A DNA stretch of 64,000 nucleotides from Paucibacter_B soli (GTDB lineage: Bacteria; Pseudomonadota; Gammaproteobacteria; Burkholderiales; Burkholderiaceae_C), in the NCBI RefSeq assembly GCF_037482845.1, contig NZ_JBBHJW010000011.1:1-64000 (forward strand), read 5' to 3'. The notes under the pieces were generated by a model that did no database searches, was not told where the DNA came from, and saw nothing but the letters and a program-made list of their open reading frames with translations. Positions within the stretch are counted from its first letter, which is position 1. The number at the start of each line of letters is the position of its first letter. The translations under genes were made by a program, and so were the position numbers. This document shows, piece by piece, positions 1-7,859 of the stretch.

Positions 1-487
1 TGGCCTTGAGGGCCTTCTCGATGTCCCTGCGCAGCTTCTCTGGCTCGTCGTTGGGCGCATAGCGCTTGAGCACCTGGCCGTCGCGACCGACCAGGAACTT
101 GGTGAAGTTCCACTTGATGCCCTCGGTGCCGAGGATGCCGGGCTTTTCGCCCTTGAGCCATTGCCACAGCGGATGCGCCTTGGCGCCGTTCACCTCGACC
201 TTGGCCATCATCGGGAAGCTCACGCCGTAGTTGAGCTCGCAGAAGGAGGCGATCTCGTCGTTGCTGCCGGGGTCCTGGGCGCCGAACTCGTTGCTGGGGA
301 AGCCCACCACCACCAGGCCCTGCCCGGCATAGTCCTTCCAGAGCTGCTCCAGGCCCTTGAACTGGGGCGTGAAGCCGCAGGCGCTGGCGGTGTTGACGAT
401 CAGCAATACCTTGCCGCGCTGGCTCGCCAGATCGGCGCGCTGGCCGGTGATGGAGAGGGCGCTGAAGTCGTAGACGCTTTGGGCCAT
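1..487 (-). CDS. Glutathione peroxidase family protein (3' end outside window)
   Basis: Thiol peroxidase of the glutathione peroxidase family, reducing peroxides in the cytoplasm, probably with thioredoxin or glutathione as donor. The 162 visible codons start MAQSVYDFSA. The active-site segment NTASACGFTPQ has Cys37 where animal enzymes have selenocysteine. GFPSNEFGAQDPGS (the family Gln region) and WNFTKFLVGRDG (the Trp/Asn of the catalytic tetrad) follow. Bacterial members are about 160 residues, so the stop should lie just beyond the left edge. The start is 31 bases downstream of the DMT permease stop on the same strand, so the two may be cotranscribed. Confidence 0.93.
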   Translation of the reverse strand, partial: MAQSVYDFSALSITGQRADLASQRGKVLLIVNTASACGFTPQFKGLEQLWKDYAGQGLVVVGFPSNEFGAQDPGSNDEIASFCELNYGVSFPMMAKVEVNGAKAHPLWQWLKGEKPGILGTEGIKWNFTKFLVGRDGQVLKRYAPNDEPEKLRRDIEKALKA

Positions 488-518
488 ATGTTTTGCTCCC
501 GGTTGAGGAGCGCAGATA

Positions 519-1391
519 TTAGCTTTTGCGGCCTTCCAATGCTGAGAGCAGGGCCGCGGCCACGATGCACAGGCCACCGATGGTGGTCTTGGCGTCCAGC
601 GATCCGCCACCCCAGAGCAGGGCCGAGATGGCCGCCGCCGGCACCTCGATCAGCATCACGATGGCGGTGACGTTGGCCGGCAGGCGTGCCGCGCCGTACT
701 GCAGCGAGAGGTTGGAGCCAAAGAACAGCAGCGCCATGCCGGCCAGCGGCAGCAGCCAGATCGGCCCGGGCAGGCTGGGCCAGGCCGCCAGGCCCTGGCT
801 CACCATCAGGCTGGCCGCGGCGCCCGCCACCAGCACGCCGCCGCTGAACATGGCCAGGGCGCGCGCATGGGCGCCGCGCGCGGCCTCGCGGCGCAGCATC
901 ACGTTGTTGAGCGCAAAGCTCATGCCGCCCACCAGGCCCAGCCAGTCGGCCAGGCTGGCCGGCCAGGGCATGCCGCCCTCGGCCGGCGCCAGCATGGTGG
1001 CCGCGCCGCCCAGGGCCAGGGCCATGCGCACGAGCGCCAGCCGGGTGAGATGCTCGCCCAGGATCAGGCGTGCCAGCAGCACCGCCCACAGCGGCATCAG
1101 ATAGAACAGCAGCACCACCCGCACCACATCGCCGGTGGCCACGCCCCAGTTGAAAAAGGTATTGGTGGCGCCCGCGGCCAGCATCACGACCCACAGCGCG
1201 GGGCTGGCGAGGAACTCGCGCCAGGCGTCGCGGTTGGCAATGCAGATCACCAGCCAGCTGAGCGTGTACAGCAGCACCGTGGTCCACAGCGGGTGCATGC
1301 CGGCTGCCTGGAACTGCCGGAACGGCCACCACGACAGGCCCCAGACCAGGGCGTTGAAGATCAATCCAAGATACGGCATCGGCGCAAACAC
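519..1391 (-). CDS. DMT/EamA-family permease
   Basis: Inner-membrane protein of 290 residues with about ten hydrophobic helices, the usual two-repeat EamA layout of the drug/metabolite transporter superfamily. These proteins mostly export amino acids, nucleotide breakdown products or drugs. The substrate cannot be read from the sequence. The start MFAPMPYLGLIFNALVWG may instead be the second Met, five codons in. It lies upstream of the glutathione peroxidase gene on the same strand. An extended -10 element sits about 110 bases upstream of the start. Confidence 0.85.
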   Translation of the reverse strand: MFAPMPYLGLIFNALVWGLSWWPFRQFQAAGMHPLWTTVLLYTLSWLVICIANRDAWREFLASPALWVVMLAAGATNTFFNWGVATGDVVRVVLLFYLMPLWAVLLARLILGEHLTRLALVRMALALGGAATMLAPAEGGMPWPASLADWLGLVGGMSFALNNVMLRREAARGAHARALAMFSGGVLVAGAAASLMVSQGLAAWPSLPGPIWLLPLAGMALLFFGSNLSLQYGAARLPANVTAIVMLIEVPAAAISALLWGGGSLDAKTTIGGLCIVAAALLSALEGRKS

Positions 1392-1502
1392 AGATCAGGG
1401 CGCCGGCCCGGTTGGCTCGCCGCAACAACCCGCAAAAAACAGCCGGGTAACTCACAAAAGGGACTGGCTAATCCTGCACGAGCCAGCCAACAATGCCCAG
1501 GG

Positions 1503-1511
1503 TTTATAGCA
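1503..1511 (-). promoter_or_regulatory. Putative extended -10 promoter of the DMT permease gene
   Basis: On the minus strand this reads TGCTATAAA, an extended -10 (TGnTATAAT-like). The surrounding 14-base string GGGTTTATAGCATG (plus-strand reading) recurs exactly upstream of lplT, also on the template side of a minus-strand gene. No good -35 is visible at 17 bases, as is normal for extended -10 promoters. Assignment is by motif only. Confidence 0.4.
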
Positions 1512-1625
1512 TGGCGCTCCCATGGGGCGTGGCAGTCCAATCGGGGCGCCGTGCTGGACCGCCCTGTTCATCCACCTGCCGTACTTGTTTGACGTCTTGC
1601 ACGCACGACCTAGGGAGAGCTGCTC

Positions 1626-2519
1626 TTGGACCACTTGGCCTGCCATACCCCCGCGGATCTGTTGTCCGCCGCCGCGCCCGATCTCGGCGCGTACCGCTGG
1701 CGTTTGCTGGCGCAAGGGGATTCCTGGTTCTCCAACGCCTCGGCGAAACTGAACGCGCACGCCAATCTGCTGCAGGAACTGATGTTTGCCGAGCCTACCG
1801 TGGCGGTGAACTGCGCCGGCCAGAGCGACGCGCTGGCGCATATGGTGGACCTGGAGGCGGCGCCCGACTTCGTGCGGCTGCTCACCGACGCCACGCGGTC
1901 GCCCTGGAGCGGCATCCTGCTCTCGGTGGGTGGTAACGACCTGATCGAGGCGGCCCAGACCCCCCCCCATACGCCCGACGGGCAAGACGTGGCCCTGCAC
2001 CTGCGCCTGCTGCGCCGCCAGACCGAATGGGGCCCGCCCTCGCAGGGCGTGGCGCGCTATTTCTCCGAGCCCGGCTGGGCCACCTATGCCGAGTATCTCC
2101 GCACCAACGTCCGGCATCTGCTGACGCTGCGCGACCAGGGCCCCTCGGCCGGCCGCCCGGTCTTCATGCACTGCTATGCGGTGCCCAAGCCACGCCCGGC
2201 CGGCGGCGAGACCTCGGGCCCCTGGCTCTACCCGACGCTCAAGGCCTATGCGATCCCGGCGGCCGACTGGCTGGCGGTGGCCCGGCTGATGGTCTCGCAC
2301 CTGGCCCAGCTGCTCAAGAGCATGGCGGCCGACAAGGAAAACTTCCCCGGCCTGCATGTGTTCGATTCCACCACCGTGCCGCTGGCCCTGGCCGCCCCCG
2401 ACGCCACCGGCGTGAGCGGCGACTGGCACAACGAGATCCACCTCAACCACAGCGGCTGCTTCAAGATCGCGCGCGCCTGGAGCGAGCATATCCAGGCGGT
2501 GCTGCTGAAGCAGAAGTAG
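1626..2519 (+). CDS. SGNH/GDSL-type hydrolase
   Basis: Predicted esterase or lipase-like hydrolase of 297 residues. The SGNH blocks are visible: LLAQGDSWF near the N-terminus (block I, nucleophile Ser), SVGGNDLIEA (block III Asn), and DWHNEIHLNHSGC near the C-terminus (block V region with Asp/His). No signal peptide is obvious, so it is probably cytoplasmic. The start is a TTG codon preceded by AGGGAG about nine bases upstream. No ATG is available before the GDS block. It converges with lplT across a GC-rich hairpin. The natural substrate is not evident. Confidence 0.75.
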   Translation: MDHLACHTPADLLSAAAPDLGAYRWRLLAQGDSWFSNASAKLNAHANLLQELMFAEPTVAVNCAGQSDALAHMVDLEAAPDFVRLLTDATRSPWSGILLSVGGNDLIEAAQTPPHTPDGQDVALHLRLLRRQTEWGPPSQGVARYFSEPGWATYAEYLRTNVRHLLTLRDQGPSAGRPVFMHCYAVPKPRPAGGETSGPWLYPTLKAYAIPAADWLAVARLMVSHLAQLLKSMAADKENFPGLHVFDSTTVPLALAAPDATGVSGDWHNEIHLNHSGCFKIARAWSEHIQAVLLKQK

Positions 2520-2534
2520 GGCGCGGGGCGCCCG

Positions 2535-2553
2535 GGGGGCAAGACCTGCCCCC
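2535..2553. terminator. Hairpin between convergent genes
   Basis: GGGGGCA and TGCCCCC form a perfect 7-bp stem with a 5-base loop in the 40 bases between the stop codons of the SGNH hydrolase (+) and lplT (-). Only TT follows on the plus side, so this is a weak intrinsic terminator at best. Its position suggests it serves both transcripts. Confidence 0.4.
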
Positions 2554-2559
2554 TTGGGC

Positions 2560-3837
2560 CTAATGCTGATCGGTGCGGGCGATCGCCAGCAGGCGCTCGA
2601 CCTCGTCGCGGTGCTTGATGCAGTTGCTCTGGTGCCAGCGGCGGATCGCCCACATGCAGCCGGCCACCACCAGGCCGAAGATGGTGATGGCGCCGAAGGC
2701 CGACATGCCGAACTTGGTGAGCGCCGTATAGAAGGCGCCCAGCCCCAGGATGCAGGCCTGCTCGTTGAAGTTCTGCACCGCGATCGAGCGGCCCGCGCCC
2801 ATCAGGTTGTGGCCGCGGTGCTGCAAGAGCGCGTTCATCGGCACCACCAGATAGCCCACCGTGGCGCCCAGCAGCACCAGGAAGGGAATCGCCAGATACA
2901 GATTGGTGATGAAGTTCAGGCCCAGCATCAGGAGGCCCATGGCGATGCCCAGCGGGATCAGGTTGGTGGCGCGGTCCAGCCGCATCATCATCGAAGCCAC
3001 CACCGCGCTCACCGCCGTGCCTATCACCACCACGCCCGCCAGCGACGACGCCTGCGTGGTGCTGTAGCCCAGCGCCGCGGCCGCCCAGGGGAACACGATC
3101 ACGCGCATATTGCCCGACACGCCCCACACCAGGGTAGTGGAGGCCAGCGAGATCTGGCCCAGCTTGTCGCTCCACAGCCGCGCATTGCACTGGCTGAAGT
3201 CGCGCACCAGCTCCAGCGCGTTGGCGCTCATGGGCTGCAACGGCGCCTCGGTACGCGGGATGCGCAGATTGAACAGCGCCGCGATGATGTAGAGCACGAT
3301 CATGGAGGCAATGGCGGCCTCGGGCGCGGTGTCCACGCCGGTGTCAACAAAGGGGAAATCGAAGCCCAGCAGCAGGTGCGAGAGGCGCGGCCCCACCAAC
3401 TGGCCACCCAGCAGCACGCCCATGATGATGGAGCCCACCGTCAGGCCCTCGATCCAACCATTCGCCTTCACCAGCTGCGAGGGCGGCAGCAGCTCGGTCA
3501 GGATGCCGTACTTGGCGGGCGAATAGGCCGCCGCGCCCAGGCCCACGATGGCATAGGCCAGGAGCGGATGGCCGCCAAACAGCATCATCAGACAGCCCAG
3601 CACCTTGATGCTGTTTGAATAGAACATCACCCGGCCCTTGGGCGCGGCGTCGGCAAAAGCGCCCACCAGGGGCGCCAGGATCACATAGAAGAGCGCAAAC
3701 ATCGGCGCCAGGGCTGGCACCTGCCAGGCCGGCGCGCCGGAGGACTTGAGTAACTCAATGGCGCCCACCAGCAACGCGTTATCAGCCAGCGAGCTGAAAA
3801 ACTGCGCCGACATGATGGTGTAGAAACCTTTTTTCAT
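2560..3837 (-). CDS. lplT: Lysophospholipid transporter LplT (MFS)
   Basis: Major-facilitator protein of 425 residues with about twelve hydrophobic segments. It matches LplT, which flips lysophospholipids inward across the inner membrane for re-acylation. Typical features are the start MKKGFYTIMSAQFFSSLADN, an AFADAAPKGRVM loop between helices 2 and 3 (MFS motif A region) and AAAYSPAKYGILTELLPP. In enterobacteria lplT is followed by the acyltransferase aas. Here no aas is adjacent and the gene is divergent from alr, a common betaproteobacterial arrangement. An extended -10 element lies about 75 bases upstream. Confidence 0.92.
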   Translation of the reverse strand: MKKGFYTIMSAQFFSSLADNALLVGAIELLKSSGAPAWQVPALAPMFALFYVILAPLVGAFADAAPKGRVMFYSNSIKVLGCLMMLFGGHPLLAYAIVGLGAAAYSPAKYGILTELLPPSQLVKANGWIEGLTVGSIIMGVLLGGQLVGPRLSHLLLGFDFPFVDTGVDTAPEAAIASMIVLYIIAALFNLRIPRTEAPLQPMSANALELVRDFSQCNARLWSDKLGQISLASTTLVWGVSGNMRVIVFPWAAAALGYSTTQASSLAGVVVIGTAVSAVVASMMMRLDRATNLIPLGIAMGLLMLGLNFITNLYLAIPFLVLLGATVGYLVVPMNALLQHRGHNLMGAGRSIAVQNFNEQACILGLGAFYTALTKFGMSAFGAITIFGLVVAGCMWAIRRWHQSNCIKHRDEVERLLAIARTDQH

Positions 3838-3912
3838 GTACCCAAGCTTGGAACTGCGGAGATCGGTAGCCGGCCCCCGGCGTCAATCACAAGCGGGCAG
3901 CACTGCGGCGGG

Positions 3913-3921
3913 TTTATAGCA
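3913..3921 (-). promoter_or_regulatory. Putative extended -10 promoter of lplT
   Basis: The minus strand reads TGCTATAAA, within the same 14-base string (GGGTTTATAGCATG in plus-strand reading) found upstream of the DMT gene near 1,503. The gap to the lplT start codon is about 75 bases. Found by motif and repetition only. Confidence 0.4.
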
Positions 3922-3998
3922 TGCACACCTTTGGGGGGCATGACGTCACCGTCCTGCGTCTGTGCTAGGCAGGCCGATGCCGATGCCACAATCCCGCC

Positions 3999-5117
3999 AT
4001 GCCACGCCCGATTGAAGCCCTGATCCATGTAAGCGCCCTCGCCCACAACCTGGCGCGCGCGCGCGCCTGCGCCCCCGACGCCCGGGTCTGGGCGGTCGTC
4101 AAGGCAAACGCCTATGGCCATGGCGTCGAGGCCGCCTTTGAAGGCCTGCGCGCCGCCGACGGCTTTGCCTGCCTGGACCTGGACGAGGCGCGGCGCCTGC
4201 GTGAACTCGACTGGCGTGGCCCCATCCTGCTGCTGGAAGGTTGCTTCGAGGCGCGCGACCTGGAACTCTGCTCGCGCCTCAAGCTCTGGCATGTGGTGCA
4301 TGGCGAGCAGCAGATTGACTGGCTGGCGATGCACAAGACGCACGAGCCGCACCGCGTGTTCCTGAAGATGAACAGCGGCATGAACCGCCTGGGTTTCAGC
4401 CCCCAGGCCTTCCGCGCCGCCTGGACCCGTCTCAACGCGCTGCCCCAGGTGGACGAGATTTCGCTGATGACGCATTTCTCCGATGCCGATGCGAAGGAAC
4501 GTTTCGGCCGGGACGCCATCGCCCACCAGGTGGCCACCTTCCAGGCCGCCACCGCCGACCTGCCAGGTGAGCGCTCGCTTTCAAACAGTGCCGCAACGCT
4601 GCGCTACAACCAGCTCGGCGAGGTGCGCGCCGACTGGGTGCGCGCCGGCATCATGAGCTACGGCGGCGTGCCCGATTACCCCGCACACGATGCCGCGCAT
4701 TGGGACCTCCGGCCCGCCATGACGCTACGCGCCAAGGTGATCGGCGTGCAGCAGTTGCAGCCGGGCGACTCGGTGGGCTACGGCAGCAGCTTCGTGGCCG
4801 AGGCGCCGATGCGCATCGGCACGGTGGCCTGCGGCTATGCCGACGGCTACCCGCGCCACGCCGGCAGCGGCACGCCGGTGCTGGTGGAGGGGCAGCGCAG
4901 CCGCACCGTCGGCCGCGTCTCGATGGACATGCTGGCGGTGGACCTCACCGGCCTGCCCCACGCCGGCCTCGGCAGCGAGGTGACGCTCTGGGGCCAGGGC
5001 CCCAGGGGCAGCCTGCTGTCCATCGACGAGGTGGCCCGCGCCGCCGGCACCATAGGCTACGAGCTGATGTGCGCCATCACCCGGCGCGTGCCCGTCACCG
5101 TGCAGCACCAAGAATGA
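3999..5117 (+). CDS. alr: Alanine racemase
   Basis: PLP enzyme of 372 residues interconverting L- and D-alanine for peptidoglycan synthesis. The N-terminal TIM-barrel motif AVVKANAYGHG carries the PLP lysine (Lys35). NSGMNRLGF and the C-terminal CGYADGYPR segment with the catalytic tyrosine are present, as is the VGRVSMDML strand of the C-terminal beta domain. Length is normal. The stop codon overlaps the arfB start (ATGA), indicating translational coupling. Divergent from lplT. Confidence 0.96.
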   Translation: MPRPIEALIHVSALAHNLARARACAPDARVWAVVKANAYGHGVEAAFEGLRAADGFACLDLDEARRLRELDWRGPILLLEGCFEARDLELCSRLKLWHVVHGEQQIDWLAMHKTHEPHRVFLKMNSGMNRLGFSPQAFRAAWTRLNALPQVDEISLMTHFSDADAKERFGRDAIAHQVATFQAATADLPGERSLSNSAATLRYNQLGEVRADWVRAGIMSYGGVPDYPAHDAAHWDLRPAMTLRAKVIGVQQLQPGDSVGYGSSFVAEAPMRIGTVACGYADGYPRHAGSGTPVLVEGQRSRTVGRVSMDMLAVDLTGLPHAGLGSEVTLWGQGPRGSLLSIDEVARAAGTIGYELMCAITRRVPVTVQHQE

Positions 5118-5518
5118 AACTGGACTGGACGCCGGCCGACTGGGAGCTTGATTTCAGCTTCATCCGCGCCAGCGGCCCCGGCGGCCAGAACGTCAACAAG
5201 GTCAGCAGCGCCGTCCACCTGCGCTTCGACATCGCCCGCTCCAGCCTGCCGGCGCTCATCAAGGAGCGCCTGCTCAAGCTTTCCGATCAGCGCATCAGCG
5301 GCGAGGGCGTGGTCGTCATCAAGGCCCAGGACAGCCGCAGCCAGGAACAGAACCGCCAGGAGGCGGTGGCGCGCCTGATCGAGCTGGTGCAAAGCGTGGC
5401 CCACACGCCCAAGGCGCGCCGCCCCACCAAGCCCACCTGGGGCTCCAAGCAACGCCGCCTGGAGGGCAAGAGCCTGCGCAGCAGCGTCAAGGCCGGGCGC
5501 GCCAAACCGGCGCTATGA
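5114..5518 (+). CDS. arfB: Alternative ribosome-rescue factor ArfB (peptidyl-tRNA hydrolase)
   Basis: Small release-factor-like protein of 134 residues that rescues stalled ribosomes. The RF1-type domain has the catalytic GGQ in SGPGGQNVNKVSS near residue 20. The C-terminal tail is rich in Lys and Arg (SKQRRLEGKSLRSSVKAGR), as needed to enter the empty mRNA channel. The start was chosen at the ATG overlapping the alr stop. The protein from there has the family length (about 140) and begins MKLDWTPADWELDFSF. Confidence 0.93.
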   Translation: MKLDWTPADWELDFSFIRASGPGGQNVNKVSSAVHLRFDIARSSLPALIKERLLKLSDQRISGEGVVVIKAQDSRSQEQNRQEAVARLIELVQSVAHTPKARRPTKPTWGSKQRRLEGKSLRSSVKAGRAKPAL

Positions 5519-5674
5519 CCCCGGGTTTCTACCCCCTGTGCGAGCGGGGCTGCAGTTGGTCGCGCCGGCCTGGCTTGCGCGGCATCAGCGCCATATGGTG
5601 CAAGTGCAGGTGCAGGCGTGGCAAGCTGTCACCTGTGCACAAGCAACCGGAAACTGGAGAGGAGCTTCATCATC

Positions 5675-6010
5675 ATGTCCATGAGCAACGAGCTGGAACG
5701 CCTGGCCGAGCTGCACCGCAACGGGCAGCTGAGCGATGCCGAATACGCCAAGGCCAAGGCACGCGTGCTGGATGACGGTAGCGGTGGCGGCGCCAGCGGC
5801 GATGCACCCGGCTATGTGTCGGGCGCGGCCGTGAACTCGTTTCGCCGCAGCCGCAGCGACCGCTGGCTGGGTGGCGTCTGCGCCGGCCTCGGGCGCCTCA
5901 CCGGGCTGGAATCCTGGATCTGGCGCCTGGCCTTTGTGCTGATGGCCGTCTGCGCCGGAACCGGCGTGCTGGCCTATCTGCTGCTGTGGATTTTTGTGCC
6001 CGAGGAGTGA
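5675..6010 (+). CDS. SHOCT-PspC domain membrane protein
   Basis: Protein of 111 residues with two parts. An N-terminal SHOCT-like helix pair (NELERLAELHRNGQLSDAEY) is followed by a Gly-rich linker and a PspC domain (SRSDRWLGGVCAGLGR, then a single hydrophobic segment ending in LLLWIFVPEE). PspC proteins sit in the inner membrane and act in the phage-shock envelope-stress response. The short form with SHOCT is common and its exact role is unknown. The start ATG has GGAGAGGAG upstream at good spacing. No other psp gene is nearby. Confidence 0.85.
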   Translation: MSMSNELERLAELHRNGQLSDAEYAKAKARVLDDGSGGGASGDAPGYVSGAAVNSFRRSRSDRWLGGVCAGLGRLTGLESWIWRLAFVLMAVCAGTGVLAYLLLWIFVPEE

Positions 6011-6207
6011 TGGCCCGGGCCAGCTGGCAGTCAACCGCCAGTCTTCGGCAAGCCAAGGGCTTCGAGCAACAGGTCAAAGAAGGACATGGTGGGCTCCATT
6101 CAGGGTAGTTCAAGCGGTGCATGAACTGTCCCGCAGAGTCCGCCGCTTCGTAACCTATCAAGGTCACTAGCTTGTAAGCCGGCTCACCACAGGCTACTTG
6201 ACTGACT

Positions 6208-6924
6208 TCAAAGGATTCCCAGGCTGACGCACTTCAGCACCGCGGAATGCTTGCTGCTCACCCCCAGCTTGCGCATCGCGTTCTGGATATGGAAGTTCAC
6301 CGCGGACGAGCTGATGGCCAGGATCTGCCCCACGGCCCAGGCGCTCTTGCCCTCCATGGTCCATTTCAGGCATTCCAGTTCGCGCGCCGTCAGGCTGGGC
6401 ATCTCAGCCGCTGCCAACACGGACGGGCCAAGCAGACGCTGGGCGGCGTCCTGTGCATGGACCGCCAGCAACTGAATGTCGGCCAGCATGCGGGTGAGCT
6501 GTGCCTCGCTGCGAGGCAAGCGTTTGGGCCGGTCAACCCCCAGTAGAAAGTGCTGACTGTTTGGCAAGTGCAGCCCCACCGCAATGCCCGTGCAATAACC
6601 ATAGGGCGCCTGCGTCTCCCACACATCGGCGGTGCCGCTCTCAACGTAAAGGCGCTGGTCGTAGATGAAGGGAACGCTCATCGCCATCAGGCGCTGCATG
6701 ACGGGATCTGCGCGCGCCTGGTCGATGCTCTTGGATATCTCGATAAACGCCTGCGGCGTATTGCTCACCGAGCGCACGCGCACGTCCGGGGACTGCAGGT
6801 CGCCATGCATCAGCACGGCCGATACCAGACCGAAATCCATGTGATTCGCGAAGGCCACCAGGTTCGCTTCCAGCGCCTGGATGTCCGTCGACTGGCTCAC
6901 ATCAAAGTAGTCCTGTAGGCGCAT
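6208..6924 (-). CDS. LuxR-family regulator with autoinducer-binding domain (no cognate luxI nearby)
   Basis: Transcription factor of 238 residues: an N-terminal autoinducer-binding domain (about 15-160) and a C-terminal GerE-type helix-turn-helix (LTARELECLKWTMEGKSA through AMRKLGV). Of the six residues nearly invariant in AHL receptors (TraR W57, Y61, D70, P71, W85, G113), by hand alignment Asp73, Pro74 and Gly113 are kept. The two Trp are Phe60 and Tyr88, and the Tyr is Ser64. This suggests an altered ligand. It is divergent from the RsaM-like gene, and no luxI homologue lies between or beside them. Confidence 0.88.
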   Translation of the reverse strand: MRLQDYFDVSQSTDIQALEANLVAFANHMDFGLVSAVLMHGDLQSPDVRVRSVSNTPQAFIEISKSIDQARADPVMQRLMAMSVPFIYDQRLYVESGTADVWETQAPYGYCTGIAVGLHLPNSQHFLLGVDRPKRLPRSEAQLTRMLADIQLLAVHAQDAAQRLLGPSVLAAAEMPSLTARELECLKWTMEGKSAWAVGQILAISSSAVNFHIQNAMRKLGVSSKHSAVLKCVSLGIL

Positions 6925-6989
6925 GCGTTGAGTGTGATGAACAAAAAAGACGCGACCGACTTGGCAGGGTTGCTAGGTTGTTGGGCGCG

Positions 6990-7032
6990 CCCTGCGCATC
7001 GAGACTGCAAGCACCATGACACATGCGCAGGG
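6990..7032. promoter_or_regulatory. 10-bp inverted repeat overlapping the Shine-Dalgarno of the RsaM-like gene
   Basis: CCCTGCGCAT (6990-6999) and ATGCGCAGGG (7023-7032) are perfect inverted repeats 23 bases apart, in the divergent luxR/rsaM-like intergenic region. The right arm contains part of the AGGGGGG ribosome-binding site, six bases before the ATG. It could be an operator, or an mRNA hairpin that hides the ribosome-binding site. Confidence 0.45.
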
Positions 7033-7041
7033 GGGCGACCG

Positions 7042-7542
7042 ATGATGACGATGACGACAACGACAACAAGGATGTCAAGGGACCGGGAAACCGAAAGCGT
7101 CTTCCATATTATTGACGCGTGGCGAGCACTCCGGCTGGAAGGCGACGCGCGCGCTGCGTGGTGCTCGCACCTGCGGCATTTGAAATCATCGGTGAGCGAG
7201 GCAAACGACAGGCTTGTGTCGGGCGTCACGCTCTGGGGTGCGCAGCTGGGCGCCAGCCAGCAGCGCGTGGGCATCGCCTGGGCCTGGTTGCGCATGGGGC
7301 GCGAGGTGGTGGCATTGGCAGACCCGATGCAGATACGCTCGAATGCATGCCTGGTCGGCACCGACGACCTGCGCCTGCCCCAGGGCCAGGCGCTGCTGCA
7401 CCTGAACAACATCGTCAACGCCCTGCCCTGGCAGGCCGAGGTGCTGAAGCTGGGGCGCAGCGGCAGTATCGGCGGCGGCCCGCATGCGGCTGCGGTTGCG
7501 GTCGAACGGCGCGCCTCGGCAGCGGCGGTCATTGCAGGCTAA
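7042..7542 (+). CDS. RsaM-like quorum-sensing modulator (tentative)
   Basis: Protein of 166 residues beginning MMTMTTTTTRMSRDRETES, without TM segments. The start is supported by AGGGGGG six bases upstream. An in-frame ATG eleven codons further (MSRDRE) is possible, because the first residues are low complexity. The core (GVTLWGAQLGASQ, then ALADPMQIRSNACL and NNIVNALPWQAEVL) resembles, from memory, the RsaM/TofM family. Those small proteins are encoded beside luxR/luxI genes in Burkholderia and relatives and restrain AHL signalling. Size and divergent position next to a LuxR gene fit. A profile search would settle it. The last 20 residues look poorly conserved. Confidence 0.55.
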   Translation: MMTMTTTTTRMSRDRETESVFHIIDAWRALRLEGDARAAWCSHLRHLKSSVSEANDRLVSGVTLWGAQLGASQQRVGIAWAWLRMGREVVALADPMQIRSNACLVGTDDLRLPQGQALLHLNNIVNALPWQAEVLKLGRSGSIGGGPHAAAVAVERRASAAAVIAG

Positions 7543-7567
7543 CGCCCGAAGTCCCAGGGCTTGCCCC

Positions 7568-7702
7568 CTATGTGCCGGCAGCATCGGCCTCCGCCTTGGG
7601 CCACAGCGCGGGGAAGTAGAAGCGCCGGCAAGCCGCTATGCGTGCCTTCATCTGCCCTATGGCAAGCAGAGCCGACATGAATCGCACCTGGTCCAGGCAC
7701 AT
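7568..7702 (-). pseudogene. Short coding-like stretch, possible gene remnant
   Basis: The 317 bases between the RsaM-like gene and pepF hold no convincing gene. On the minus strand, however, a 44-codon stretch (MCLDQVRFMSALLAIGQMKA...) has mostly G/C third positions and an amphipathic, protein-like composition. The reading extends upstream to about 7,740 with similar character before degrading. No Shine-Dalgarno is seen. It could be a remnant or a very short gene. I do not recognise it. Confidence 0.25.
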
Positions 7703-7859
7703 GTCCAGCACGTAGGCGGCCCAGTCCGGCGCCCCGCCCGATCGCCCGCGTAGGGGAATACACGTAAACGCCCCACCAACTTTCAGCACCAGGCCCGCGC
7801 GCGGGTAGCCTTGCGCGCTTACAGAAAAATTTGATCGGTCCCTCTTCGGAGCACAACCC

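Noticed and set aside
6011..6207. A short minus-strand frame after luxR (beginning MTLIGYEAADSAG) as a possible luxI remnant
   Set aside because: The reading runs into the antisense of the PspC gene within about 40 codons and shows no AHL-synthase motif. The gap otherwise holds only short GC-rich palindromes.
6925..7041. Canonical lux box between luxR and the RsaM-like gene
   Set aside because: CTG and CAG half-sites occur but not with 20-bp lux-box spacing. Only the 10-bp inverted repeat was kept.
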